From Rhabditophanes sp. KR3021 (Eukaryota > Nematoda > Chromadorea > Rhabditida > Alloionematidae): a stretch of 64,000 nucleotides of DNA. The position numbers and the translations under genes are program-made. Below, piece by piece: positions 1-11,497 of the stretch; the first letter of the stretch is position 1; every line of letters starts with the position of its first letter. The DNA lies in NCBI GenBank assembly GCA_963281155.1, contig CAUJLY010000002.1, forward strand, positions 930,001-994,000, written 5' to 3'. The notes under the pieces were generated by a model. The model ran no database searches and was not told the DNA's origin. It saw only the letters and a list, made by a program, of their open reading frames with translations.

Positions 1-2936
1 TTGGTTGGAAGAACAGCTGCCCAATGTTTGGAAAGATACGAGCAACTTTTGAATGAAGCTCAGAGGAAAGTAGATGGAGTCGATGAGGACGACGAAGAGG
101 AAGATGCAAAGGATGCGAAGCGACTAAAGGCTGGTGAGATTGATCCTGCTCCAGAATCCAGACCGGCACGTCCTGATCCGATAGACATGGATGAGGATGA
201 ATTAGAAATGTTATCCGAAGCCAGAGCGAGACTTGCCAACACCAAAGGAAAGAAAGCTAAAAGGAAGGCTAGGGAAAGACAATTATCTGATGCCAGAAGA
301 CTATCGACCCTCCAAAGAAGAAGAGAATTAAGAGCTGCTGGAATCGACGTAGGAACTTCGGACTACAAGCAAAAGAAGAAACACGATTACATCGATTACA
401 ACGAAGCTATTCCATTTGAAAGGAAAGTTCCTCTTGGCTTCCATGATCCTAGTGACGATAGGTATGATAAAGAGGAAGCTATTTTGAAGGCTAAGTTCAA
501 GGAACCTGTCAAGGACGAGGCAACCGCTCGAAAGGAAGACAGAAAGAAGCTTGCCAAGAGAAAGGCAGATGAAGTTCCTGATACCATTTTTAAAAAGCCA
601 AATGAAATCAAAAGAAGCAAACTGGTTCTTCCTTCACCCCAAATTTCCGACAACGAGGTTGCTGAAATTGTAAAGATTGGGCGACTGAATGAAGGTATCA
701 ACGAGATGCGGGATGGCGGAGCAGCAAGGTAAGCCATCAAGCCATCAAACATTCATTATTTTTTCCAGTGAACTCCTAACAGACTATGCCGAATCCAGTA
801 GACGTGCCATGAGCACTCGAACAATGAGAACACCCGCAACAGGAGCCGACACCATCCGAAAAGTAAGTATGCATAAAATTATCATCTCTAATTAAGGATG
901 TCCTAATTTCTAAAATTACCTCGTTCATTATGTATGCAAATAACTTATCTTTCTCCTTAAATAGAGGAATACATTAAATTGAATATATTAAAGAGCCCAC
1001 TGTATATCTTCTTCATTTAAACAAAATCAACTCCTTTTGGTTGCAACATTTATTTATGTTATTTTTAGGAAGCTGAAACTATCTTGGCATTACAACATAC
1101 GGAGTGTCCTTTGAAGGGAGGTGAGAATACTTATTTGGAGGATATCAATTTGAAGACAGTCTTGCCCCAACACCAAATTAGCGCTACTCCTAATACGCTC
1201 TTGAAGAATTTTGGAGCTACGCCGAGTAATAATGCTGGATTGTCTTCGGTGAGGAGTATTGTGCCACCTACCCCCGGTGCTGCCACTCCAGGCTTTTCAG
1301 TTTTGAGAGATGGATTGAGTTTGAATAGGGAATCAGATCTTTCTTTCGACATCAAGTCAGCTCTCAAGCAACTTCCCAAACCAAAAAATGACTTCCAATT
1401 GGAAATTCCAACTGATGAGGATGCTGAGGATGAAGAGGTGGGGGATGGCATAGACACCGATGCAGTAGAAGATGAAGCCGAAGTTGATGAGAGAAGAAAA
1501 AAGCTAATTCAACTGAAGCAAGCAGACCTCAATAAAAGACGTTCGGTTGTATATCAACGTAGCTTGCTGATTCCAAGTAAAGTTGTCTCCTCAGCCTTCA
1601 AGGTTAAGCCGACTGAGGAAGCCATTCTGATGGCCGAAAACCTGATCAAAAAAGAAATGGAAGCTATGATAAGATGGGATGTGACGGGCCAAATTCCTTC
1701 CAATTTCGACGTCACCACAACTTCCGATCAAATGGCCATTGCTGGGGAAATGATCAAACAGGAAAGTCATGAAATGCTCAACTACGACCAAGAAATGGAA
1801 TGGGCTATGAATCTGTGTCACTCCGAATTAATCCAATCAAATGGAAAATTCACCCGCATCTCCAACCTCAACCGCAAAGATCAAATGGAAGCCCTAACAG
1901 CTGAACTAAATGTAAGTTAGTCCCTAAAAATGGATAGTTCCAAACAAGTAATTTCCCTTAAAAGATTAAGATTTTATTTATTACTCAAATCTGTTGAGAT
2001 AAGCTAGCCCATTTAAAAAGTAATTTCCTGAGTCTAATGGCCGTTTTTAAAGTAATTTAGTCAGTTGTACAGTAGACTTGCATGTAGCTATGTGTTGTTA
2101 GTTTATGATGGGCCAAAGGAACATCACCATTATTAGAGTGTATATGTATTAGGGTATGGCTTTATATTTATTCAACTGTGTTTTGTCATTTGGTCCCAAC
2201 ACCACACTTTTGACGTAATGCAAACAGAAAGGAAGAGATGATGATATAGGTGTTGTGTGGATGAATAAGTGTAATGAAGATATCCAAAAGTTGATTGGCA
2301 TATCATTTAAATTACAGTATCAAATTTCAATTAAATGTCAAATCCATTGGGACAAATTTTAACAATACTTTCTTTTTTAGATGCTCCACAAACAAATAGC
2401 TACTTTGGGCAAGGTTGTGGCAAAGATGGATAAAAAGATTCAAATCAAGATGAAAGGATACTATGTAAGTTTTGTGGTTCAACCTTGGATTTTTGGGTAA
2501 AATTGACATTTCACACGACAATTCAATATTAGCATAAATGTTTTTTGAGCAAATATTGTAATTTGTCGGCATCTTAAAGTAGTTTGGAGTTGTTAACATG
2601 TGTAGCGGTTGATTTAATTTTGATGTAAAAAGTGTGAATATGTATAATTAAAAATTTTATATCTTTTTTCAATTTGTTTCAGTTTAATATTTTTGTTTAT
2701 AGGTTGTTGCCGAAAGTAACCGTAAGAAGTTGGAGGAAAAAAGGGTCCAGAAAGAAAAGTACCTTCAACAAACTGTCGCTTTTAAGAGACTGGCGGCTCA
2801 TGAAGTGGAATCTGGTAAAAGAAGAATTGGGAAGTTGGAGGAAGACATTAATATTGTTAGAACAAAGGAGATCGAATTCCAAAAGACTTATGACGAGTTA
2901 TCCCACAGAAAGTGGGAACTCGAGAATGGTAAATAA
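1..2936 (+). CDS. cdc5l: CDC5L/CEF1 spliceosomal Myb protein, 5' partial
   Basis: Core protein of the NineTeen/Prp19 complex needed for pre-mRNA splicing; nuclear. The window opens inside the gene. Five exons fit in frame: 1-728, 769-862, 1069-1911, 2381-2464 and 2703-2936, all with GT-AG ends (660 residues present). The first residues (GRTAAQCLERYEQLL) are the end of the second Myb repeat. An acidic stretch, the ERQLSDARRLSTLQRRRELRAAG-type segment (quoted here only in outline), the IDYNEAIPFERKVPLGF block, and LALQHTECPLKGGENT near 1084 are all typical of CDC5L. The last exon is a charged coiled coil. The missing part is the two N-terminal Myb repeats upstream of the window. No break is seen. 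The family call is secure; the symbol is by homology. Confidence 0.93.
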
Positions 2937-4517
2937 ATCAAATTTGACATTCTTTTTTGCATTTTTAATTATTATTTTGACAAATAAATATTTTTTGTTT
3001 AACCACCACTTTTCTTCATTAAATTCCCTCATCTAAAATTTGTTGCAACTTAACTTTCCCTTCTGTCATCAGATGTCATTATCAATTGTTGACGTAATTG
3101 CACGAATAAATATCCAAATTTATTGCCACCAATTCAAGTCACTAACCACTCATCTAATACATTCACTCAATTCAATTAATTTGTTTGACAAGAATATCTT
3201 TCAAAAGTCACAGCATGCTCCTTCCCTTTAAGTACATACCATCTTTTTTATAAAATCAACTAGACACAACTCTTATAAAATAGAGGATGAAGACATTTTA
3301 TTGCGTCAACTGTTATCACCTGTTGACTTTTGGTGTCATTTTGGAAGAAACAATTTCACCGTCTTAATCTTTTAATCCCTTACACGTAAGTGCCTTTGTT
3401 TTGAGCAACGGCTAGGTTGCGTAGTTTCTATATAGTATGTTCCATTATCCCTATTATTATCTTTTCTGATTCTCCAAACTTAAGTACTACCGGAATGACA
3501 AAAGAACTAAAGAGGGTACAATTGAGGTCGGTAACGAAACAACCCGTTTAATAAGATAATAATAAGAATGAAACCTCTCTTTTTGTCTATAGATAATCTA
3601 TTCTTGACATTTTTGTGCCTCTAAAATGCATAAATTAATTTTATGCCCCACTGTCAATACACCCCTTTTTTGTAAAGAATTAATAAAAAGAGATACTTTT
3701 ATTAGTTTATGATGATGCTATTTAAGTCTTTATTAGGATTTATTTGAATAAAAAGGTTTTGTACAAGTTTAATTATTAGATAGACAGTTCATCAAGTTGA
3801 CACATTCCCTTTTTTGAATATATAATAAATTAATTGCATCAATATTTAGCAGGTGTCACTTGGACACATCACTTTTATAATTTTGATAAGTCTGTTTAAG
3901 GAAATGGTGGCCTGTGTGGGTTGTTCGTGAAATGAAGATACTTTCACACAAAAAGATATTTTCGCGGGATGGCCAATGTGTATGTGAAGAGTGACACGGC
4001 ATGGCATCAGGACATCTCTAGGTTGAGAGAGAGGCGATGTAATAGATGTAATTAGGATTGACTTGAATGCCATCACTATTGGACTGGTCATCACCACTCA
4101 CTTTCAACGAATCAAAAGGGCAAACTCACCATACAATATCCAGATAAAAAATTGTCTTTTGGGGAAGCAGGTGACGAAATGGTTTTTAAAAGATGTCCAG
4201 ATAAATTACTTCTAAAGATTGTGGTTAAAATAAAGTAATATATCTAATATTAGAAATTGACCCCTCCATTGCATGACCACTCATCCACCAGTTTACCTTT
4301 TTGACATTTCCATACAATTTATTCAGTGTTTAACTATTTTATAAAGTAAACAAATATGACACATTTTATTTTGTTCAATAAAAAGATATTTACTTCTAAG
4401 GAAAAAATTAATCAAAAAGGAAAAGACAAAAAATTCACACCTTTGGCTCAGATATCAAATAAAATTACTACAATATATTTAAAAAGGAAATTGCAATTTT
4501 AGAAATCGTGACAAGGA
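2937..4517. other. Intergenic region between convergent CDC5L and ceh-6
   Basis: No convincing coding exon. AATAAA near 2981 probably ends CDC5L. The stretch about 3845-4110 is less AT-rich than its surroundings and carries AGGTGTCA, TTTCGCGGGA and several GGCATGGCAT-like words. It has an open frame on the minus strand but no family resemblance, so I read it as non-coding and possibly regulatory. Confidence 0.5.
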
Positions 4518-5710
4518 TTAATACTTTTCAGGGTCCATTTGAGGCCATTGTCCGTACTGGTTGGGAGTCATTCTTTTTTCTTTTTGTCTTCTGAAAAAAA
4601 TCAAATGAGTGTGAATAGAAAGGGAGCTTAATAACCTGTTACAATACCACACTCTGACAACTTCCTTTTCCAACTGCAACTCATTAGCAACATGGGCAAT
4701 CTCCTGCGCATTAGGCTTTGAGTTTTTGCCAAAGTGAAACTCTAATCTCGATTTAACTTGAACTTCAATAGAAGTCCTCTTTTTCTCTTTCTACCACCAA
4801 CACCAGTCATCTTTTCAAAGACACCATTTGGGGTAGAATTAGATGAGTCAGCTTCTTCGAGCCATTTTTGCAGAAGTGGCTTTAATTTACACATATTCTT
4901 AAAACTTAGTTGCAATGCCTCAAATCTGCAAATGGTCGTTTGGGAGAACACATTTCCATACAAAGTTCCTAGTGCAACACCAACATCTGCCTGAGTATAA
5001 CCTAATTTGATTCTTCTTTGCTTGAAAGTCTTCGCGAAATTCTCCAAATCAACATCAGTAGCCCCTTCACTTTCATCTTGGCCATGAGAATGATCAAGCA
5101 AATTGAGGTCATCTGAGTTGTGACTACCACCGGATGAGGTTCTGAAATTAGGAGGGTAGCAGCCCCATATTGGATTGGTCACTGCACTTAGTGCTAAACC
5201 AGCAGCTGTATTATCTAAAAAGGATGGAGGCTGGTGGTGGAGGTTGTTTGCCTGAGATGTGGAGACTCGTTGAATGATGTCTGGGCGGTCGATGGCTTCT
5301 TGCTTCAAGAGACTTGTGTCATAGCTTTTCATTTGGTTGTGGTTGTTGTTGTTGATGAAGGTGTTGTTCAGTTGCATCTGATTATGGCAAAGATTGCCCC
5401 AATCTGTTACTGGGTATTGTTGGTTGGTGCTGTTTAGGATAAATGGAAATTGGTGAGAATTGGCTCCGAAATTTGCTACTGAATTGTAATTTAGACCTGG
5501 AGTAGGGTAATGCCACCTTTCTTGATCCATGTTTGAAAAAAAATTATTCGACATTTGGTTTGTGTTCTGATGAGTTATTTGATCTAGAAAAAGTTTTTAA
5601 CTTCAAAATCATTTCCACTTACCTGTTAAGAGAGAAGTATCTGAGATAGGTGTGACTGCTGGATTCAACGAAAAGGGTGTATTGTTTGGAGCTGAGGAAA
5701 CCATTTGCAT
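4518..5710 (-). CDS. ceh-6: Class III POU homeobox transcription factor (CEH-6/vvl/Brn type), one-base break
   Basis: Sequence-specific transcription factor; in C. elegans CEH-6 acts in excretory cell, neurons and rectal cells. Exons on the minus strand: 5710-5623, 5583-4636 and 4590-4518, GT-AG throughout. The start is the first in-frame ATG ([10 protein letters not shown]). An Asn/Gln-rich N-terminus leads to a POU-specific domain ([20 protein letters not shown] ... [19 protein letters not shown] ... KWLEEADSS), then the linker GRKRKR. After that the frame is lost: the homeodomain ([19 protein letters not shown] ... [11 protein letters not shown]) continues in the next frame. One base is missing in the T5 run 4780-4784. 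The C-terminus is [17 protein letters not shown] and ends EKY. Helix 3 reads WYCNRR instead of the usual WFCNRR. The linker length and RLEFHF favour class III, CEH-6 type. Confidence 0.92.
5703..5710 (-). promoter_or_regulatory. Octamer ATGCAAAT overlapping the ceh-6 start codon
   Basis: On the minus strand the start codon, next codon and first bases of the third spell the perfect POU octamer ATGCAAAT. POU proteins bind this site, so it could be autoregulatory. The word also occurs by chance in AT-rich DNA (for example near 934 and 23101), so the role is speculative. Confidence 0.25.
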
Positions 5711-8700
5711 TTCGACACATAAATATCTTTACTCTTCAATTTATTTACTTTGCCTAAATTATTTAAACACATTACAAATTAATACCAAAATTGATTATTA
5801 AATATTAATAAACCAAAATAAAACACACAATATCGTAACAACTTTAACAAAACGTTTTGAGTATGTCTCTCCGCTTATAGGCTTAACACTCCATGTATAC
5901 ATACAGAAACCAAATGTCAAACATTCTCTCCAGCTATATCATTCCTTCTTTCATAACAAGCTTAACTACCGTACTATATAAATGCTTGAGAGTATATAAC
6001 AAATATAAGTATAGGAAGAATCAAGTTTGATAGTGCTTAAACTAGTACTATGTCAATTTTGGTTTGGTCTTGTGATAAGAAATAGTGGTTTGGTAGTGTC
6101 AAAAGCTTATGTAATAATAATTATGTACACAATTTAATTATAATATCATTTGATAATGCATTAAGGTGTGAATAATAAGATCTTCATTAACATATATGTT
6201 GGTCTTAAAGTCAGCGAACGGGTCCATTAAAAAGTTATGCAAAACCAAATACATGGATAAGACATTTGTTAATATCATATTGAAATAATATTGAGGTGTT
6301 TCATTAAAATGATATAACATATCATCCAAGGATTACACGAGTGACTTAAGAAAGATATCATCATTAATATGAAATCCAATACTGAAGTTAATGCCAAACC
6401 AACTTAATTACCTAAAAAATAACGAAAGCCCTCTTGATAAGGATATAATTTGAATAAACCTCACCAAATTAAGTTCTTTATTAAAAGTAGTCATAAAATT
6501 AGCGACCAAAAAAGTTTTAAACTACCCCATCATGATAAATAAATTGTATAATTTAAAATAAATTTATATTAAAAAGCAAATTTGAGGGAGGAAGAGACAC
6601 TTTGTGATGCATGTAGTTGATGATGATGAGATTTTGCCATAATATAAATTCAAAAGGAGGGGCGTGTTTGAGTCTTTTTATATACATACACTTGTTTCTA
6701 TATGAGGATATATTATATAGAAAAAGTCTCATTTTTTAGAAATAGGCAAGGCTCATATTTGGGTTTGAGGAAAAAAGGATGGATTTTGGAATAGATAGAC
6801 AAATATTTTTAGGCGATGAACGGGGATCCTTTTGGTTGGGGATTGGAGGAAACAATATACATATATGGATATTTATTATTGTACTGGATGGATGTTTATT
6901 TTAAAGGGATAACATACATTTTATCACCCGGGCACAGCCTACTGAGGAAATTGAAAGGATGAAAGAAGGTGTATTCTTGGTGCCTTTGTAAATAAATAAA
7001 TTTATAAAAGTATGCATTTTAATTTGATCTGCAAATCAAGGAAAGTCTTGAGATGGAGGCAATCAGTGACTGTTACTGAAAGTACATATGCTTGATTAAA
7101 TCACATTAAATAATGATGTTCGGAGTGGTGTTTTGGATTGCTTTTCAATTGATAGAGAGTGAAGTTAAGATGAAGATGTAATAAAGTTTTTTGAATGCTC
7201 TGTTGATATATTGATACGAGTAGTAATGTCAAACACACCCAAACATTCAAAAATCAGTAGTTGCATTAAAAAAGACTACGTTCAGTGTTAGTTAGTACCA
7301 CTTATCGACAACTCTCATTTTTTTAAATGCAAGTATTTTTGACAACTTTCTCAATACCTGACGACATTTTTATTTGTGGCATTTGTACTTCCGCCAACTT
7401 TCTCTAAATCTTACAGTAACTGTTTAGCTTTTCTATATCTTCCTAACAAATAACAAGCCTAATCCCATTATCCCGCAGCCAATCCTTTAGTCGACTTGGA
7501 CATGGTACTATTCACGATAATCAAATAAAAATAAAATTGACTTTCCCTACACCATATAACACACTTACTTTTTGTGTGTAAAAATAATTTTTGATACATT
7601 TCCGTTATGAATTTTAAATAAGTTGATTCGATTAAGGTTGGCAAGAAGAAGATGTGAAGGCAAATATTATGCTTGAGTTGGGAAATAAAATTGGTCTTAT
7701 ATATTTATTGGTTGATATTAAATAATTGGTGGTTTCAATTTTGCATATTTGACTCGAAGGCACACACATATATTATGATAAAAAGTAACAGTTGGGATGA
7801 GGTCGTTAATTGTTGTGTAATTTACCATGCCAAAATAGTAATTGGTAATGAGGACAAAAATTAAGTTGTTGGTTTAATTGTGTAGAAGGCAGATAAGGGC
7901 AATCTGGTTGATTCGACTATTTTAATTGCATGGCTTGAGTAAATGGTTCCTTTTTTGGGGACAGTTAACCTCAGTGGTGATGGTATTGTATATTATTATT
8001 TATAATGTGGTGTATGTGCACCTTGAGTGCGTTAGGCTGATTAACATAAATCAACGGAAGGGATTTATTTAAAGTGAAACTCGAGAATGAGCTAATCAAT
8101 GCGGCAACCGGGCAATCAAAGGCAATTGCGGTGGATGACATTTATGAACTTTTGATCATTTCCTTTATTTGTGGTTGAGTGTTGTGTTTTTTCTCAATCA
8201 CTACAAAAATGTGTGGGAACAAATGTATGTGGGCAAACTATCCCAAATTGTGTTGATTTTTTTAATAACTCAAAATTACACCATTTTGTTAATAACTCAA
8301 AATTGCATCATTTTTAATAACTCAAAGCCATTTAAAAGTTGTATTGTTGACAAAAGAAACGTATCAACACCACCATCTCCTCTGATAACACTCAAAAAGC
8401 TATCAAGCAATTTCATGAATTATTAATGAAAGCATCATATTAAGCGCTTAATTCTGTTAAAACACACTAACCACCGAAGAAGAAAGCTTTTGATATATGA
8501 GCAGAATGCATTCTCTTTTATTTGGCCACATTTATTATTAAATGGTGGAAAGACAATCAAATATAGTATCACAACCAAAAGGTATAAATGATAAAGTTAA
8601 TTAAATGAAGTGGATGTCTGATTGACTTTAGTAGAATATTATATATTTTGATGGCCCCCATTTATTATGTAGATTAGAGTAAGATAGGTGATGGTTTGTT

Positions 8701-10280
8701 GAAAATTATTTTCAAACTTTGTCTAGGGAGCCTTGTTTATATACACAACTATATTTGTGTTTAATTTATGCATATCAAGTACAGTAAAAGGAAAACTTAC
8801 TTTTTTGGAAGCGCCATAAAATAGATACAATCAGGCTCTTTTCACATAACTTTTGTGTCATTTTTTGTAGTGGTTCGAGTTGGTCGTCAATTTGTGTATG
8901 AAAAATATTTGAAATGTTGCGTGGTGAAGTTTTGATGTTTTATGTGGAACGAGCATTGAACATTTTAAAATATCCTTTTCAAAAAATTAGATCATAATGA
9001 AATGATCCATGGTATAAATAATTCCTCCATCTTTACAATTTTTAAATGTCACTTGATTTCTACTGAATAGACAGTTGTTAATTATACTAATATGTACGAG
9101 TCCAACAAAAAATATTACCACAATTAGCATATGACAAATATTGAATTAAGAGCATGAATAAGTCTATTGTTCTTACATATCCAGTGATACAGTAAAACAT
9201 AAATTGGCAAAAATAATATATTCCTCCAAAAGATTCAAAAAAGGAAATTCAAAAAGTACGGCCAACTAAGAGTACTACCACACAACCATTTGAATCTCTT
9301 TTTAACCAAAAATATATATTCCTCCTTGAATAATGTTTAATTGATTATACAACAAACAAACTAAATTTATCATTTTATTAGAATAATTTTTACTTCCATT
9401 CAATTTATAATAATAATCTTTGGATAGAGTTTATGTAATACAGATTTTTAGTCAACGGATAGAAGCTGGGAAAGGTTTTGACGTGAAACTACATTAAATT
9501 TGGTTAAAATGTGTGTTTATAAATATGGATGTGGTGGTATTATTTTATTATTATTATCAATTTTGCTTATTAATGTCATGCTATTCGTGGCTGGCAAGAT
9601 AATGAGTTGATTTGAGTAGGGTGAGGGAGGTGATATGGTAATTAGTTGATTATATTAACTACGTCCATAATAGAGCATTCATAATTAGCTGACATAAACA
9701 CCCTTTTTCACATTCCCATACAAGTTTCAAGATGCGGCATCATGTAATAACCATTGTTAGTAAGTTCATCACATTAGTACATTGTTTTCTCAGTATCATT
9801 TGACGTCTTCCTTTCTTCAATAACAAGTTCACACAAGCTTAAGCTTGCTGAAGTACGCGGTGTATCGTTTACGTAATCATTACATCAATACTAATTAATT
9901 GAAGTCACCTTAACCTGCTAAACAATTACGATTTGCTTTGAAAAAGTTTGTCTCATGAATGTTAAATAATATGTATATGTTAATTTAATTATGTCTATTT
10001 GAGATCTTATTGCATTTAATTAAGATATGAGGAACTTGCGTCATCAGTAAGATGAGGCGAATCTTATTATATACTCAATTAAATGTCATAATAAGATTTG
10101 AATAAATTTGGGGAGCTTTTTAAGAAAGAATGATAGATAAAATATGAAGTGTTTAGTATTTTTGGAATTGTAAAAATAGATATTTATATACATAACAACA
10201 ATTAAATGAATGAGGTGGATGATATGTCTTTTTAGTCTTTTTGATTTTATTTTAAATGACAATAAAGCGATACTTATTTG
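5711..10280. other. Gene-free upstream region of ceh-6
   Basis: About 4.6 kb without a credible exon: no open frame here resembles a protein family and stops are dense. It lies 5' of ceh-6 and 3' of the secreted cysteine-rich gene. Likely content is ceh-6 promoter and enhancers. Contains a 26-bp tandem repeat (8257-8328) and a perfect 14-bp palindrome at 9834-9847. Confidence 0.55.
8257..8328. repeat. Short tandem repeat, about 26 bp x 2.6
   Basis: Units beginning TAATAACTCAAA start at 8263, 8290 and 8315, each followed by AATT or GCC and a T-rich spacer. Non-coding minisatellite-like repeat. Confidence 0.7.
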
Positions 10281-11497
10281 CTATAGTCCGTCACAACGAG
10301 CATCCGTCGGGAAGTGGAAGTTTTCAAAGTCCATGTGAAGACGTTCATGTCTTTCTGTTCTTAAGTATCCTAATGTGATGCCCATGTCAACAGCTGAGCG
10401 TGCTTCTGGGCCGCATTGTCTTTCAAGTGCTGGAAGGACACAAGATTTCATCTGAAAAAGGAAGATATGATTAGTAAGTGTTTGTGAAGAGAAATCTTTA
10501 TATAAAATCAAATTACGGTAAGCAAACAACAACCTTGATTTAAATTATTAAAGTATGAGTGCTCAATTAATTTGTTACTGTAACTGGTTTTTAACACTCT
10601 TTGAATGTTAAAAGAATACACAAACAAAATAAATCAAGTGACTACACATTTTTTAAACATTACAGTAAACAATTAACATACCTTTTTAAACTTAGCACAT
10701 TTGTCACCCTCTAGCTTCGCAATCTTAGTCATCGAGGACGTAAACACAAACTGCTGTAATTCAATGGGATGATTTACGGAGTGTTTTTCCCGGATTTTTT
10801 TGACAGTGTTGATGGCTGTATCATAGATTGATGCGATTTGTGCATTGACTGATTGCTGGTTGGAGTAGTAGTCACTCATTAGATTCAAGCAAGAACTTGC
10901 CCATTGCTTTACAAGCTTACCGACGCATGGGTAGACCGTTGGAACATAATTTGGTTCACGACACTCCTTAAGGAACATCATCTTGTGGTTACCGATATTT
11001 TTAAGATCTTCGATTCTTTTTTCAATCATCTCGTTACCTTCGAAATTGGCTCCGCACTGGAGTTGTTGTTCGTGCTTTGAGCAAGCCATGTGAGCAACTT
11101 CTTTCATGAAGTCAACTGGCAAGGTCATGAATTGAGCTTGGAATTGTTTCATTCCGATTTGTTCCAGGAGACGCGCATCTCTGTGACGGCATTCTTGGTG
11201 ACATCGTTTCTGGACTCTAACAACTTCATCTGAATCAATTGAATTACATACCTCAAGACCTTGGAGGTAGAGTTCTCTCTTTTGCATGTCATCCATAGTC
11301 ATTGCATTTTTAACATAAAATATTCTTGCTACAAATATTAAAATTACAAGTTAATTAGGAAGTTACTTACCATTCTCACCCAGTTCCTGAGCATTTTGGA
11401 GATGTTCTGTGGAGCAATTCTTATACAAAAAGAACCTTGTTGCTTCTGAAGTCCCAATAAAAAATAAGGCAAAAAGTAAGGATAACCTTGTAACCAT
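10281..11497 (-). CDS. Secreted cysteine-rich protein (DUF19/CPG4-like candidate)
   Basis: Function unknown; predicted secreted. Three exons: 11497-11371, 11328-10682 and 10451-10281, GT-AG, giving 314 residues. The N-terminus MVTRLSLLFALFFIGTSEA is a signal peptide. The mature part has about 13 cysteines spread over helical, charged sequence (NCS, EVCNS, KRCHQEC, MACS, LQCG, KECRE, YPCVG, SSCLN, DKC, KSCVL, RQCG, ARC), which suggests a disulfide-knit helical bundle such as nematode DUF19/T20D4.11-like or CPG4-like domains. I cannot decide between these. The last exon starts with an in-frame Met but continues the frame of exon 2 exactly. Nothing looks broken. Confidence 0.8.

Noticed and set aside
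3846..4097. 83-residue minus-strand frame between CDC5L and ceh-6
   Set aside because: No family resemblance, no start context, and composition explained by a G/C-richer island.
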